Shown: positions 27,306 to 37,505 of the stretch, in pieces
How positions within the stretch are numbered: the stretch's first letter is position 1
How the letters are laid out: the number at the start of each line of letters is the position of its first letter
Assembly (NCBI RefSeq): GCF_004342905.1
Contig: NZ_SMAN01000021.1
Span: 1 to 61,921, forward strand
DNA from: Melghiribacillus thermohalophilus
GTDB taxonomy: Bacteria; Bacillota; Bacilli; Bacillales; Alkalibacillaceae
Direction of reading: 5' to 3'
DNA length: 61,921 nt
The notes under the pieces: model-generated
Told to the model about the DNA's origin: nothing
The model's input: only the letters and a program-made list of their open reading frames with translations
The model's database searches: none
Translations under genes and position numbers: made by a program

Positions 27306-27334
27306 ATTATTGATAGAATTGAACAAAATGTCAA
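27306..27334 (-). promoter_or_regulatory. Sigma-A promoter of the riboswitch RNA
   Basis: On the reverse strand TTGACA (27334-27329), 17-nt spacer, AATAAT (27311-27306); start expected near 27299, about 40 nt before the aptamer. Confidence 0.7.
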
Positions 27335-27503
27335 TTTTTATCGAATTTACCTTTATTATAGAATGTAAAAAATAGGAACAATCATAAGAATAAATATCGA
27401 TATATCTGGATGAAAAAGTAAAAATATCTTTGAAACCGTTGAATAGATAGGTGTAAATTCCTGTTTTTGCATTTTTTTGTGACGGTATGATAACAAGCAT
27501 TCG

Positions 27504-29138
27504 TTAAGTCATTGCAAGTTCTTTTTGGTAGACATCCATCATTTCCTTTAAAAACTGGACATAACGTTCCACCTCGTCCACGGTTGTATATGGAGAAATT
27601 GAAAAAAATTTATGGGCATATATGGGCATCCTTCGTTCATAATCAACTGGTTGAACGAAACGCTGTTTTCTGGTTCCGCCAAAATATATTTTTTGCCGAT
27701 TCTGACCGAGAATCTCGCCAAATTTTTCATTAAATTTGTTTATCTGTTCAATTTGTGCACGGGTCAATCGACCATTCAATTCATCTTTCCACAATACCTC
27801 GTCAGGGTAAAATCGAAAGGTCGTCACAGGTGAAACATCGTTGGTAATGGCTGCATTCGGTATTTCTCTCTGGAGCAAGTTCCTAAACGAAATATTCACT
27901 TCGATATAGTTAGCTAAAATTTTTTGATACCCTTCGACCCCTAAAGCTAACAATGAAGCATAAATAGGTATGGAACTCCCCATCCGGGAACATTCCAGGG
28001 TGTAGCTGGTGTGATACGAGCCAAAACTTCGATTTCCGACATAAGGTGTTTCATCGTGATCCAGATCGACATATTTTAAGAGCTCTTTGTCCTTTATCAT
28101 AAATAAACTTGAAGCATAAGGAGTTTGTCCGAGTTTATGAAAATCAAATACGAGACTGTCTGCCAGGCATAAGTTCCGGAACTTTTCCTGATATGCTTTC
28201 AGTACTTTATGGGCCTCCAGGCTTAACTCGAGAGGATTTGACTCAAAATCGTATTCATTAAAAAACGCATACATTCCCCCCATGGCAGAATCTGCATGGA
28301 TATATACAGGATCCAGCCCATATTCCTTTTCCAGTTGATCAGTAACGTTCTTTATTTCTTTCAAATCATCTATTCCAAATGTATCGGTTGTTCCCATGGT
28401 AGCTAAAACATAAATGGGTACGCCGCCCCGGGAAATCACTTCGATCATTTTTTTCTTCAAATCATCAATATTGATGGAATGATCATCATTTGTTTTCACA
28501 CGTATAAGATGGTCAACCCCGATACCGGTTGCTTCCATAGATTTGTACAGGCTATAATGGGACAGCTCTGAACAGAAACAGTAAAGATGGTCAGGTATCC
28601 CCTGTTTATTGGATTCCGGGTAATGGCGGGCGATAGCCAGTCTCAGCGAGTGAAAGACCGCTCCCTGTCCCCCCCATGTGGTATATCCCGCACTTTGATG
28701 AGGATCCAGTCCAATCAGTTTGGAAAGCATGCTGGTGATGGCAACTTCAGCCCGGGATGCTCCTGAGCTTTCCACATCCCAGAGATTATTTCCGTTTAAT
28801 AGAATCATCAGCAAGTTTCCAAGAATAGCTGGAATGGAAGGAAGAGGTGCAGCATTGGCTACATAATTGCGGTTAATGTAACGGTGGCCTTTTGCCAGAT
28901 TCAAAAGTTCATGAATCGTCTTTTCCATTGCAATAGACTGCCGGGGAATTTCAGCAGTATGAATAATTTGATTGTAATGATCTTCCTTGTAATCGGGTAT
29001 TTCACCCAGTGTTAATTGATCCGGGTCTTTTAATTCGTCTAATTCGTTCAGTATGTCCTTGATATAACCGATCAGCTTATTTCTCTGATCTAAATTTCCA
29101 TCTATACTTGGGAAAAATTGTTGTATATCTTTCATCAT
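27504..29138 (-). CDS. PLP-dependent group II decarboxylase
   Basis: 544-residue protein of the pyridoxal_deC family (glutamate/tyrosine/aromatic amino acid decarboxylases). The cofactor lysine is in DFHKLGQTP; other signatures are the N-terminal YVANAAPLPSIPA, TTWGGQGAVF and the PLP-facing HADSAMGG. The substrate cannot be told from sequence. GTAGGAGG lies about 6 nt ahead of the ATG at 29138. It stands alone on the reverse strand in a stretch where gene order departs from B. subtilis, so it may be acquired. The next reverse-strand element is the c-di-GMP riboswitch, which has its own promoter. Confidence 0.85.
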   Translation of the reverse strand: MMKDIQQFFPSIDGNLDQRNKLIGYIKDILNELDELKDPDQLTLGEIPDYKEDHYNQIIHTAEIPRQSIAMEKTIHELLNLAKGHRYINRNYVANAAPLPSIPAILGNLLMILLNGNNLWDVESSGASRAEVAITSMLSKLIGLDPHQSAGYTTWGGQGAVFHSLRLAIARHYPESNKQGIPDHLYCFCSELSHYSLYKSMEATGIGVDHLIRVKTNDDHSINIDDLKKKMIEVISRGGVPIYVLATMGTTDTFGIDDLKEIKNVTDQLEKEYGLDPVYIHADSAMGGMYAFFNEYDFESNPLELSLEAHKVLKAYQEKFRNLCLADSLVFDFHKLGQTPYASSLFMIKDKELLKYVDLDHDETPYVGNRSFGSYHTSYTLECSRMGSSIPIYASLLALGVEGYQKILANYIEVNISFRNLLQREIPNAAITNDVSPVTTFRFYPDEVLWKDELNGRLTRAQIEQINKFNEKFGEILGQNRQKIYFGGTRKQRFVQPVDYERRMPIYAHKFFSISPYTTVDEVERYVQFLKEMMDVYQKELAMT

Positions 29139-29668
29139 CAGGCCTCCTACAAGCAGATGTTTGTTCACATGAAAAAAATATATACCCTGAAATAACCTAT
29201 TTTTCTATTATAAGGGAGTTTTCACCATACGTGCAGGTCTATTATTACCATTTATTTACTGACTTTTCATAAAACTTTATGACGATTTTTGTCGGATCAA
29301 GGCTAGGATAATATGACTAATTAAAGAAAATATGAACATTAAATTTTTATAATATAATTAATGATTTATTCTACCATCCGATGAAATAATTAGATTAGTG
29401 ATGACAGAATCTTTCTCTTTTTTAAGTCGTTCATCAAAACTCCCCCTTCTTACCCCCTGATTATACCAAATAATAACGAAATTTATCCAAATATGTCGAA
29501 AATTGTATCATTTTCTTTCCTGATGTTATATAATGGAATAGAAAATGGCGGTCTAATTTGATCAAGAAATGAACATACAAAAAGGGAGGAGGGAAGTCTA
29601 TATTATCTTGAAATAAAAAATAGTTAGAAGATGTGTGTAAAAAATCAGATGCAGAAAGGGGTCCGGAA
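29139..29668. other. Divergent intergenic region
   Basis: AT-rich 530 bp between the reverse decarboxylase and the forward three-gene unit. A reverse TATAAT lies at 29212-29207 and a forward TATAAT at 29529-29534, both without a convincing -35. AAAGGGAGGAGGG at 29581-29593 looks like a strong ribosome binding site but has no usable frame behind it. No gene seen. Confidence 0.45.
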
Positions 29669-30031
29669 ATGAAAGGAATCGTTGTAGATAAAAAGAAATA
29701 TAAGATGGCAATTGATGAAGCCAGACAAGAATTGCGGATTCAGGTACATGGGCTGATTCGGGAGAACGATGTAGAAAGTTATATGACAGATCTTCAGGAA
29801 ACGATTAATAAAGTTCCAAAGGAGAAGTACACCTTTGTGGTAGATGGGACTTATCAGACACCTGTACCATCGAAGGTTGTCTCCCAGCTGGAGCAAACCA
29901 TGCAGTTTTATGCCAGCCTTGGATTTAAGGAAATCATTATCGTCAAACCGTCTTCTAAGATTGCCCAGGTTCAGCTCAGGAACGCGCTGGAACGAATTGA
30001 TTTTCCGGGAAAACTAGTTGATCAAATATAG
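29669..30031 (+). CDS. Small STAS-like protein, function unknown
   Basis: 120-residue soluble protein that I do not recognise by name. The pattern (IQVHGLIRENDVESYMTD, then KYTFVVDGT, then GFKEIIIVKPSS) suggests alternating strands and helices like a STAS/SpoIIAA-type fold; this is inference. AAAGGGG lies about 7 nt ahead of the ATG at 29669. It heads a compact unit with a GNAT-like gene (25 bp downstream) and a chemoreceptor-like gene, so a signalling role is plausible. Confidence 0.6.
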   Translation: MKGIVVDKKKYKMAIDEARQELRIQVHGLIRENDVESYMTDLQETINKVPKEKYTFVVDGTYQTPVPSKVVSQLEQTMQFYASLGFKEIIIVKPSSKIAQVQLRNALERIDFPGKLVDQI

Positions 30032-30056
30032 ATCTAACCAGGAGGAGTTGTCATAT

Positions 30057-30767
30057 ATGCCGACGTCGCAGCATGTATTTACCTATGAATTTTTAACAGG
30101 CGACCAATCAAAATTGATCGATCAAGCAGCCCAGTGCCTTACCCGTTCATTTATAGGGGTGGAAATTGAAGGAAAATGGGTTCAGGAGCCTATGTGTGGG
30201 GTTCTAAATATAAATGATGATGATTTTTATCAGTTTACAAAAGACTATCTTGAATCGACAGTCGATCAGGGTTTTTGCATGATTGCCAGGGATCAGGAGG
30301 ATCAAGTGGTAGGTGTCCTTGCCGGTGACACCAATGCTCCTGAAATTATTGGAGAAGATGTTTTCAAGGGTTCATTTGCGGATATGAATGTGATCCTTCA
30401 TGTATTAGAAGATGTGGACAAACGCTTTATGGAAGATTACAAGAAACAGAAGGGAAAAGAAATAGAGGACGGGGAATTGGTTCATTTGTTTATGCTTGGT
30501 GTTACAGCGAAGGAAGGGCGTCATGATATTATCAAACAGCTGGGGAAAGGGCTTATTGAAAAAGCTTCCACCAATGGAATGAAGGCTCTTTACGGCGAAG
30601 CGACCAACATCCGCTCGATTCGAGTGATGGAAAAATATCATGGATTTAAAAAGTATAAAGACATTAATGGAAGTCATATTGTTTACAAGTACAGGGATAA
30701 CAGCCGTTTAAACCAGATTTCTCCAGATCATGGTGATGGAACATATCTGTTGATCAAAGAGTTGTAG
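30057..30767 (+). CDS. GNAT-like N-acetyltransferase
   Basis: 236 residues with the GNAT layout. The acetyl-CoA site is suggested by LFMLGVTAKEGRHDIIKQLG followed by a helix, and the late motif NIRSIRVMEKYHGFKKY is typical of the C-terminal part. The long central insert (about 60-130) resembles arylalkylamine-type acetyltransferases. The substrate is unknown. GGAGGAG lies about 9 nt ahead of the ATG at 30057. Middle gene of a three-gene unit. Confidence 0.65.
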   Translation: MPTSQHVFTYEFLTGDQSKLIDQAAQCLTRSFIGVEIEGKWVQEPMCGVLNINDDDFYQFTKDYLESTVDQGFCMIARDQEDQVVGVLAGDTNAPEIIGEDVFKGSFADMNVILHVLEDVDKRFMEDYKKQKGKEIEDGELVHLFMLGVTAKEGRHDIIKQLGKGLIEKASTNGMKALYGEATNIRSIRVMEKYHGFKKYKDINGSHIVYKYRDNSRLNQISPDHGDGTYLLIKEL

Positions 30768-30818
30768 GATATCAAGAAATGGTTCAAGAAATCTTTTTAA
30801 AAGAACAGGTGATAAACA

Positions 30819-31976
30819 ATGAATGAAGCTTTACTTGGTTTACTCATTATTTTGGTAATATCGAATATTTATGTTGGGTATCGATACTTTCAGCTCAAAC
30901 GAAGTCTTCAGTCTGATCAGGCAGTGGAAAATGCCATGGAAGAATTGTCAAGGGGGAATTTTGACAGCACCCCGGATCACCCCATCTATTCCCAACTGTC
31001 TGCCTTCTTAAAACGCACGATGGAGAAAGTATCCGTATTTTCTAAAGATGTTCATGAAAAAGGAAAAAGGCTGACCGAGCAGGGAGAGTACGCTACTGAG
31101 AAGGCGGATATTGTAAGGGCAGCCATGGATGAGGTCGGAAGGGGATTAAAAAAACAGTTAGAGGCTACTGAAGAAAGTTCAGCAGCTTTGCAGGAAATGA
31201 CTTCTGCAATTGTGGATTTATCCAACCGTTCAACCCAGATTGCAGACCAGTCCAATACGACACTGGACTATACCAAAGAAGGAAATATGAAGCTCGAAAC
31301 TTCAATAGCTAAGATGAACCAGTTAAACCACACGTTGAAATCAACCAATCATGCGATTAAAAATTTAGGGGAAAAATCTCAGGAAATTGGCACCATTTTA
31401 AATGTGATTACAAATATTTCTGAACAGATTAATCTGCTTGCTTTGAACGCGGCCATTGAAGCTGCCCGTGCCGGGGATCATGGAAAAGGCTTTGCGGTCG
31501 TTGCTGATGAGGTACGGAAACTGGCAGAACAGGCAAGGCAGTCTTCCGATGAAGTGGCAGCCATTATTCAGGGAACACAGAAAGAAACGGAAGTAGCTGT
31601 GAATTCCATGGAACAGGGTACAGTGGAACTGGAAGAAACCAATCAAGCAATCGAGGAAGTTGGGAATATTTTCAAGGAAATTTTATCTTCCACCCGGGTC
31701 ATTGCTGAGAACAATAATGATACGTCTGCTACGGCGGAGGAATTATCTTCCGGAGCCCAGCAAATCATGTCGACCTTTGAGCAGGTAACGTTTATTTCCC
31801 GGGAATCTGTGGAAATGTTTGAAGAACTGACAGACATCAGTGACGATCAGCTGAAAACGATGGATGAACTAGTCAAAGAAGCCGAATCGCTGAAACATTT
31901 AAAGAATGATATGGAACGATTTTTAGCCTCTAATCGCATGAAACAGGGGAAAACCATCGATGGAAGACCGGCTTGA
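30819..31976 (+). CDS. Methyl-accepting chemotaxis-like transducer with one membrane anchor
   Basis: 385 residues. One N-terminal helix (about 4-21) anchors the protein; there is no periplasmic-type sensor domain. The rest is the coiled-coil signalling domain with the hairpin tip [19 protein letters not shown] and [14 protein letters not shown]. Lacking a ligand domain, it must sense through the membrane, the short linker (about 25-75), or a partner; the STAS-like and GNAT-like proteins encoded just upstream are candidates. AGGTG precedes the ATG. A terminator follows. Confidence 0.88.
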   Translation: MNEALLGLLIILVISNIYVGYRYFQLKRSLQSDQAVENAMEELSRGNFDSTPDHPIYSQLSAFLKRTMEKVSVFSKDVHEKGKRLTEQGEYATEKADIVRAAMDEVGRGLKKQLEATEESSAALQEMTSAIVDLSNRSTQIADQSNTTLDYTKEGNMKLETSIAKMNQLNHTLKSTNHAIKNLGEKSQEIGTILNVITNISEQINLLALNAAIEAARAGDHGKGFAVVADEVRKLAEQARQSSDEVAAIIQGTQKETEVAVNSMEQGTVELEETNQAIEEVGNIFKEILSSTRVIAENNNDTSATAEELSSGAQQIMSTFEQVTFISRESVEMFEELTDISDDQLKTMDELVKEAESLKHLKNDMERFLASNRMKQGKTIDGRPA

Positions 31977-32077
31977 AGAAAAATATAGATCAGAGGTAAG
32001 TTTTGAACAGAAGAGAGAGCTCAAAAGCAGCAAGAAAAATAAACAAATCCGACTCATAGAGATTTAAGCTGTGAAAT

Positions 32078-32117
32078 AATCGCTTTCCGTTACACAATAG
32101 CGGAAGGCGATTTTTTT
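32078..32117 (+). terminator. Rho-independent terminator of the three-gene unit
   Basis: AATCGCTTTCCG pairs with CGGAAGGCGATT across an 11-nt loop, followed by T residues. Confidence 0.75.
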
Positions 32118-32580
32118 AATCACAAGAGAGTATACTGGTTTGTGTTTGCTGTATTTCTACGGATGGAGGGCCTTCGAGGAGGCTGTTTCTGTAGAAAGCT
32201 CGAAGCAGCCTGAAGAGCCCGGGATCCCTCCTCCAGAGGTACAGTATTCTTTTACGAAATATATTTGAGGAAAATAAATCCATAAGGATGTCCCTGATTG
32301 CATCGATAGACGGATAGAGGGTGTTTTCGCGCCGGAAGTAATAATCAAACTTACGAGTCATCGGGATCGGACGGATGCTCAGTACGTTGAGCAAATACAA
32401 TTTGATCTCGTGTGATACGCAAAGTTTTGAGATCATCCCGGCTCCTAAACCGTTGATGATCATTTTCTTGCTCGTTTCTATATGATTAATTCCATAGTGA
32501 CTTGCCGGACAGCTGGAAAAAGGATCATCCATATCATCCATAAAGCCCTGATCCGGATTTGTTAAGAAAACGCGTATCAT
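32116..32580 (-). pseudogene. LysR-type regulator remnant (effector domain only)
   Basis: Residues about 1-100 resemble the end of a LysR effector domain of the CcpC/CitR kind: VFLTNPDQGFMDD, HIETSKKMIINGLGAGMI, then a region with PMTRKFDYYF and SIDAIRDIL. There is no N-terminal helix-turn-helix; the sequence upstream is the promoter region of the divergent yvcD-like gene. The last about 50 residues look like noise. AGGGGGAG sits 8 nt ahead of an ATG, so a fragment could be translated, but it could not act as a LysR repressor or activator. Probably a decaying gene. Confidence 0.55.
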
Positions 32581-32645
32581 GTGGTAGTCTCCCCCTCTTG
32601 AATATGATATACTTGCAACGCGAAACAAAAGATGGGAGGCACCGT

Positions 32646-33650
32646 ATGTATAAAGACAGTCATGTCACACATGAACAAAATGTTATTCCGTTTTTAAATG
32701 AGGGAGATTTTTATTTCGTTCATGGTGTAAAAGCATTGAGAAAGAAAGATTTTTTAAAAGCGAAAAAATGGCTAAAACGCGCGGTTGAACTTTCGCCGAC
32801 AAACCCTTTATATAAATGTCAGCTTTCAGTGATCTACACAGAGACAGGTTCGTATCAGAAAGCCAATGACATTCTGCAGGAAGTGCTTGAGGGCTTCCCG
32901 CAGGAGTTTCCTGACTGTTATTATTTGATGGCCAATAACTACTCCCATCTCGGTCTTTTTGATCAGGCGCAAAAGTATGCAGAGATGTATCTGGAAAAGG
33001 ATCCTGAAGGCGACTATAACGAAGAAGCCGGACAGCTCCTTGATATGTTGAAGATGTATCATGAACCAGAAAATGAGGATTGGCTTTTCGATCATGAAGA
33101 TGAACTGCTGCATTATCAGGAAATGGTCTTTCAGCATATGGAATATGAGGAATGGAACGAGGCGCTGCCCGTATTAGAGGAAATGATGGCCCTTTTTCCC
33201 GAACATCCCTCAGCCAGGCATGATTATGCCTACGCACTGTTTTTTTCTGGAGAGCAGGAGGAGGCTATTGAACTCGAAAAACAATGGGTGGAACATGATG
33301 GAGAATCAATAAATAGTACGGTCAACCTCGCAATATTTTACCATGTATCCGGGGAGAGAGAACTTTCAACTCATCACATAAAAAAATTATGGAATGTACA
33401 TCCTATTCATGAGTCCCAAAAATTAAAAATGGCTGTTGCATTTGCCAGGACAGGCTATTTCGATGAGGCTCTTATAAGGTTTCAGGAACTCTGGAGAACC
33501 CAGGAGAAAAACAGAGTTTCTTATTACAAATGGTATAGTCTGTCTGCCTTCCATTCAGGTTATGAAGAAAAGGCCCATATGATTTGGAAGGAAGGGTGCA
33601 AAAAATATCCGGAACTGTCGAAATCCAAACAGCCCTGGGAAGAACATTAA
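32646..33650 (+). CDS. yvcD: TPR-repeat protein, YvcD-like
   Basis: 334 residues made of tetratricopeptide repeats; clear units start near EGDFYFVHGVKALRKKDFLKAK, LYKCQLSVIYTETGSYQKA and YYLMANNYSHLGLFDQA, with further degenerate ones in the C-terminal half. Cytoplasmic, acidic. TPR arrays bind other proteins; the partner is unknown. GGGAGG lies 8 nt ahead of the ATG. The position just before trxB matches B. subtilis yvcD. Confidence 0.85.
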   Translation: MYKDSHVTHEQNVIPFLNEGDFYFVHGVKALRKKDFLKAKKWLKRAVELSPTNPLYKCQLSVIYTETGSYQKANDILQEVLEGFPQEFPDCYYLMANNYSHLGLFDQAQKYAEMYLEKDPEGDYNEEAGQLLDMLKMYHEPENEDWLFDHEDELLHYQEMVFQHMEYEEWNEALPVLEEMMALFPEHPSARHDYAYALFFSGEQEEAIELEKQWVEHDGESINSTVNLAIFYHVSGERELSTHHIKKLWNVHPIHESQKLKMAVAFARTGYFDEALIRFQELWRTQEKNRVSYYKWYSLSAFHSGYEEKAHMIWKEGCKKYPELSKSKQPWEEH

Positions 33651-33726
33651 AATTTTGAACGTTTTGTGAAGTCTTTATCAATTTGAGCAAATCAATAGAC
33701 GCACATGGATGACTCCGATACGATAA

Positions 33727-34728
<1,002 letters not shown>

Positions 34729-35068
34729 TACAGTTTATCCACAACCTTTAAAAAGCCTGTATTTATAAAAGTAACTACATTTTAATCCTGGTGTAACACG
34801 TTTGAAATATTTATGGGGTACAATGAACTTAAATAATTGACCCCCTTTTAATAGATAGATCCTATTCAGGCACAGGCAAACCCGTTTTGCCTGTGCATTT
34901 TTTGTACATAAAAAAGATGGTCAGATGGTTATAACCAACTGTTGCGTCTGAAGATTGGCCAAAGACAGATCAATACAAATTCTGACAACCCTCTATTTGT
35001 TGTCCCTTTCTTTTTCATAGTATAATAATGAACAGAGCCTCTAATGAAGAAAAATGAGGTGACTAAAA
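34729..35068. other. Intergenic region after trxB
   Basis: Holds a single perfect DnaA-box sequence TTATCCACA (34735-34743) just after the trxB stop, the terminator at 34870, and the promoter region of the Nudix gene. No gene seen. Confidence 0.45.
34870..34903 (+). terminator. Rho-independent terminator
   Basis: GCACAGGCAAA pairs with TTTGCCTGTGC around a short loop, then A and a run of six T residues. Confidence 0.85.
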
Positions 35069-35536
35069 ATGAAACGGGTAACCAATTGCATTTTAAAACA
35101 TGATCATCATATTTTAATGTTGAAAAAGCCAAGAAGAGGATGGTATGTAGCCCCTGGCGGAAAGATGGAGCCGGGGGAGACCATCAGGCAGTCGGTTGTA
35201 AGGGAGTTTTATGAAGAGACAGGGCTGACCCTCGTACATCCGGTTTTAAAAGGGACCTATACATTTGTCATCAAAGAGGGGGACAAAACCGTCGAAGAAT
35301 GGATGATGTTTACGTTTTTTGCTGAACAATTTGAAGGGAATTTACGGCCATTTTCTGAAGAAGGACAATTGGAGTGGGTTCCGTTAGATGAAGTTTTTCA
35401 GAAACCAATGGCTGAAGGAGATCTGAACATTTTTGAACATGTGTTAAATGAAAAGGAAGACATGACATATGGAACCTTCTACTACACACCTGAGTATAAA
35501 TTGCTGTCACAATATTTTGATCCTGTCAATGTATAA
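35069..35536 (+). CDS. yvcI: Nudix hydrolase, YvcI-like
   Basis: 155-residue Nudix protein with an intact Nudix box GGKMEPGETIRQ...REFYEETGL (about residues 30-53). It hydrolyses a nucleoside diphosphate linked to another moiety; the substrate is unknown, although 8-oxo-dGTP-type housekeeping is a common guess. GAGGTG precedes the ATG. First gene of the yvcI-rapZ-yvcK-whiA run, as in B. subtilis. Confidence 0.9.
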   Translation: MKRVTNCILKHDHHILMLKKPRRGWYVAPGGKMEPGETIRQSVVREFYEETGLTLVHPVLKGTYTFVIKEGDKTVEEWMMFTFFAEQFEGNLRPFSEEGQLEWVPLDEVFQKPMAEGDLNIFEHVLNEKEDMTYGTFYYTPEYKLLSQYFDPVNV

Positions 35537-35558
35537 ATAAGGGGGCAATGGCTGGGCT

Positions 35559-36443
35559 ATGAACAACGATACTTCCAAGATACAGGTCGTGATTATTACT
35601 GGCATGTCCGGTGCTGGAAAAACGGTTGCGGTACAAAGTTTTGAAGATCTGGGATATTTTTGTGTAGACAATTTGCCGCCGGCTTTAATTCCGAAGTTTC
35701 TGGAACTGATGCGGGAAAACCAGAGCAAAATATCCAAAGTGGCACTGGTCATGGATTTGAGGGGAAGGGAATTTTTTGATTCCTTATTTGATGCACTGGA
35801 TCAGCTGAGCAAAGAAGAGTGGATTCAGGAGCAGGTGCTGTTTCTGGATGCGGATGATGATGTGCTGGTGTCCCGTTATAAGGAGACGAGAAGAAGTCAC
35901 CCCCTTGCCAGTGAGGGCCTTCCCCTGGAAGGGATTCACAGGGAAAGAGAAATACTGGATGAATTGAAGGGAAGGGCTCAACAAATTATTTATACATCAA
36001 ATTTAAAACCCCGTGAATTAAGAGAGAAGATCATTCATACGTTTAAAGAGAAGTCTCAGCAGGTATTTTCTGTACATGTGGTGTCATTTGGCTTTAAACA
36101 TGGGCTGCCGATTGATTCTGATCTGGTTTTTGATGTCCGCTTTTTGCCCAATCCCCATTACGTGGAGTCTTTACGGCCTCTGACCGGTCAGAATCATGAA
36201 GTTTCTTCCTATGTGTTTAAATGGAGCGAGACCCAGACATTCATGGAGAAGCTGATTGATTTGCTAACATACATGCTGCCCCACTATAAGCGGGAAGGAA
36301 AGAGCCAGCTGGTCATAGCCATAGGCTGTACGGGGGGGCAGCATCGGTCAGTAGCCATAGCTGAGCATCTGGGAAAGGTGTTTTCTGGAGATTATGTTAC
36401 CCATGTCTCGCATCGTGATATTGCCAAAAGAAAGGAAAAATAG
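35559..36443 (+). CDS. rapZ: RNase adapter / nucleotide-binding protein RapZ (YvcJ)
   Basis: 294 residues: P-loop GMSGAGKT at 15-22 and the conserved C-terminal part with [13 protein letters not shown]. In E. coli RapZ guides RNase E to small RNAs controlling GlmS; in B. subtilis YvcJ affects competence and has nucleotidase activity. It lies 22 bp after the Nudix gene and 2 bp before yvcK, in one operon. The ribosome binding site ahead of 35559 is weak (GGGGG 13 nt upstream). Confidence 0.94.
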   Translation: MNNDTSKIQVVIITGMSGAGKTVAVQSFEDLGYFCVDNLPPALIPKFLELMRENQSKISKVALVMDLRGREFFDSLFDALDQLSKEEWIQEQVLFLDADDDVLVSRYKETRRSHPLASEGLPLEGIHREREILDELKGRAQQIIYTSNLKPRELREKIIHTFKEKSQQVFSVHVVSFGFKHGLPIDSDLVFDVRFLPNPHYVESLRPLTGQNHEVSSYVFKWSETQTFMEKLIDLLTYMLPHYKREGKSQLVIAIGCTGGQHRSVAIAEHLGKVFSGDYVTHVSHRDIAKRKEK

Positions 36444-36445
36444 AG

Positions 36446-37399
36446 ATGAGGGAGCAGGAGGAACCGAGAGTAGTTGTCATTGGGGGAGGAACAGGTATGC
36501 CTGTCCTTCTTCGTGGATTAAAGGACTATCCCATCTCCCTGTCGGCTATAGTGACCGTAGCTGATGATGGAGGAAGTTCAGGAAGGCTACGAAGTGAGAT
36601 GGCCATTCCTGCACCGGGAGATATCCGAAAAGTCATCGCTGCCATGTCTGATGTTGAACCGATGATTCTTGATCTGTTTGAGCACCGATTTACAAATGGA
36701 AATGGATTGTCCGGACATTCGCTGGGAAACTTATTACTGGCAGCCATGAGTACAATTACCGGAGACTTTTACCGGGGAATGAAAGAGATTTCCCGGGTGT
36801 TAAATGTGAAGGGAAGGATTTATCCGATTGCCAATCAGAACATGTATCTGCATGCAGAGATGGAAGATGGAACCATTGTATCCGGGGAGTCCAATATTCC
36901 AAAGGCAAAGAAAAAAATTAAACGAGTTTTTTTAAGCCCGGATCATATTGAACCGCTGCCGGAAGCAGTGGAAGCGATTGAGAAGGCCCACTTAATCGTG
37001 ATTGCTCCGGGAAGTTTATATACAAGTATTTTGCCGAATATGATTATTCCTGAAATTGGTAGAGCGCTTCAGAGCGCCAGAGGGAAAGTCGTTTATGTTT
37101 GCAATGTCATGACACAGGATGGAGAAACAAATGGATATACGGCTTCTGATCATGTTCAGGCGATTCGTGATCATGTAGGGTTTTCTTGTATTGATGCCAT
37201 TGTAGTCCATAATGCACCGATTTCAGCTGGTATTCAAAAACTTTATGAGAAGGAGAATGCAGCCCCTGTCATCTATGACATTGAAAGACTCCTTGACCTG
37301 GGTCTGGAGATAATTGAAGGGGACATTGTTAACACTTCTCAAACGAGCCTTCGCCATGATACGCAAAAAGTTGCCCGTCTGCTTTACTCATTAATATAA
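36446..37399 (+). CDS. yvcK: Gluconeogenesis/cell-shape factor YvcK (MgfK)
   Basis: 317 residues of the CofD/YvcK family with N-terminal GGGTGMP at 13-19 and the UDP-sugar-binding core (TVADDGGSSGRLR, GHSLGNLLLAA). In B. subtilis it is needed for growth and normal shape on gluconeogenic carbon sources and binds UDP-sugars. Begins 2 bp after rapZ. Confidence 0.94.
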   Translation: MREQEEPRVVVIGGGTGMPVLLRGLKDYPISLSAIVTVADDGGSSGRLRSEMAIPAPGDIRKVIAAMSDVEPMILDLFEHRFTNGNGLSGHSLGNLLLAAMSTITGDFYRGMKEISRVLNVKGRIYPIANQNMYLHAEMEDGTIVSGESNIPKAKKKIKRVFLSPDHIEPLPEAVEAIEKAHLIVIAPGSLYTSILPNMIIPEIGRALQSARGKVVYVCNVMTQDGETNGYTASDHVQAIRDHVGFSCIDAIVVHNAPISAGIQKLYEKENAAPVIYDIERLLDLGLEIIEGDIVNTSQTSLRHDTQKVARLLYSLI

Positions 37400-37505
37400 C
37401 AAATGTTTTTTTATAGAGAGATTACAGGAAAGTTACCTGCTGAAAGAGACGTTTTTTGTACAGTTGGATGGAAGTTTTTGAGTGCAGGCGCTGGAGGTGA
37501 AAGGG

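Noticed and set aside
27303-27500. Reverse 65-codon frame directly behind the decarboxylase stop
   Set aside because: Very AT-rich, covers the riboswitch promoter, no ribosome binding site.
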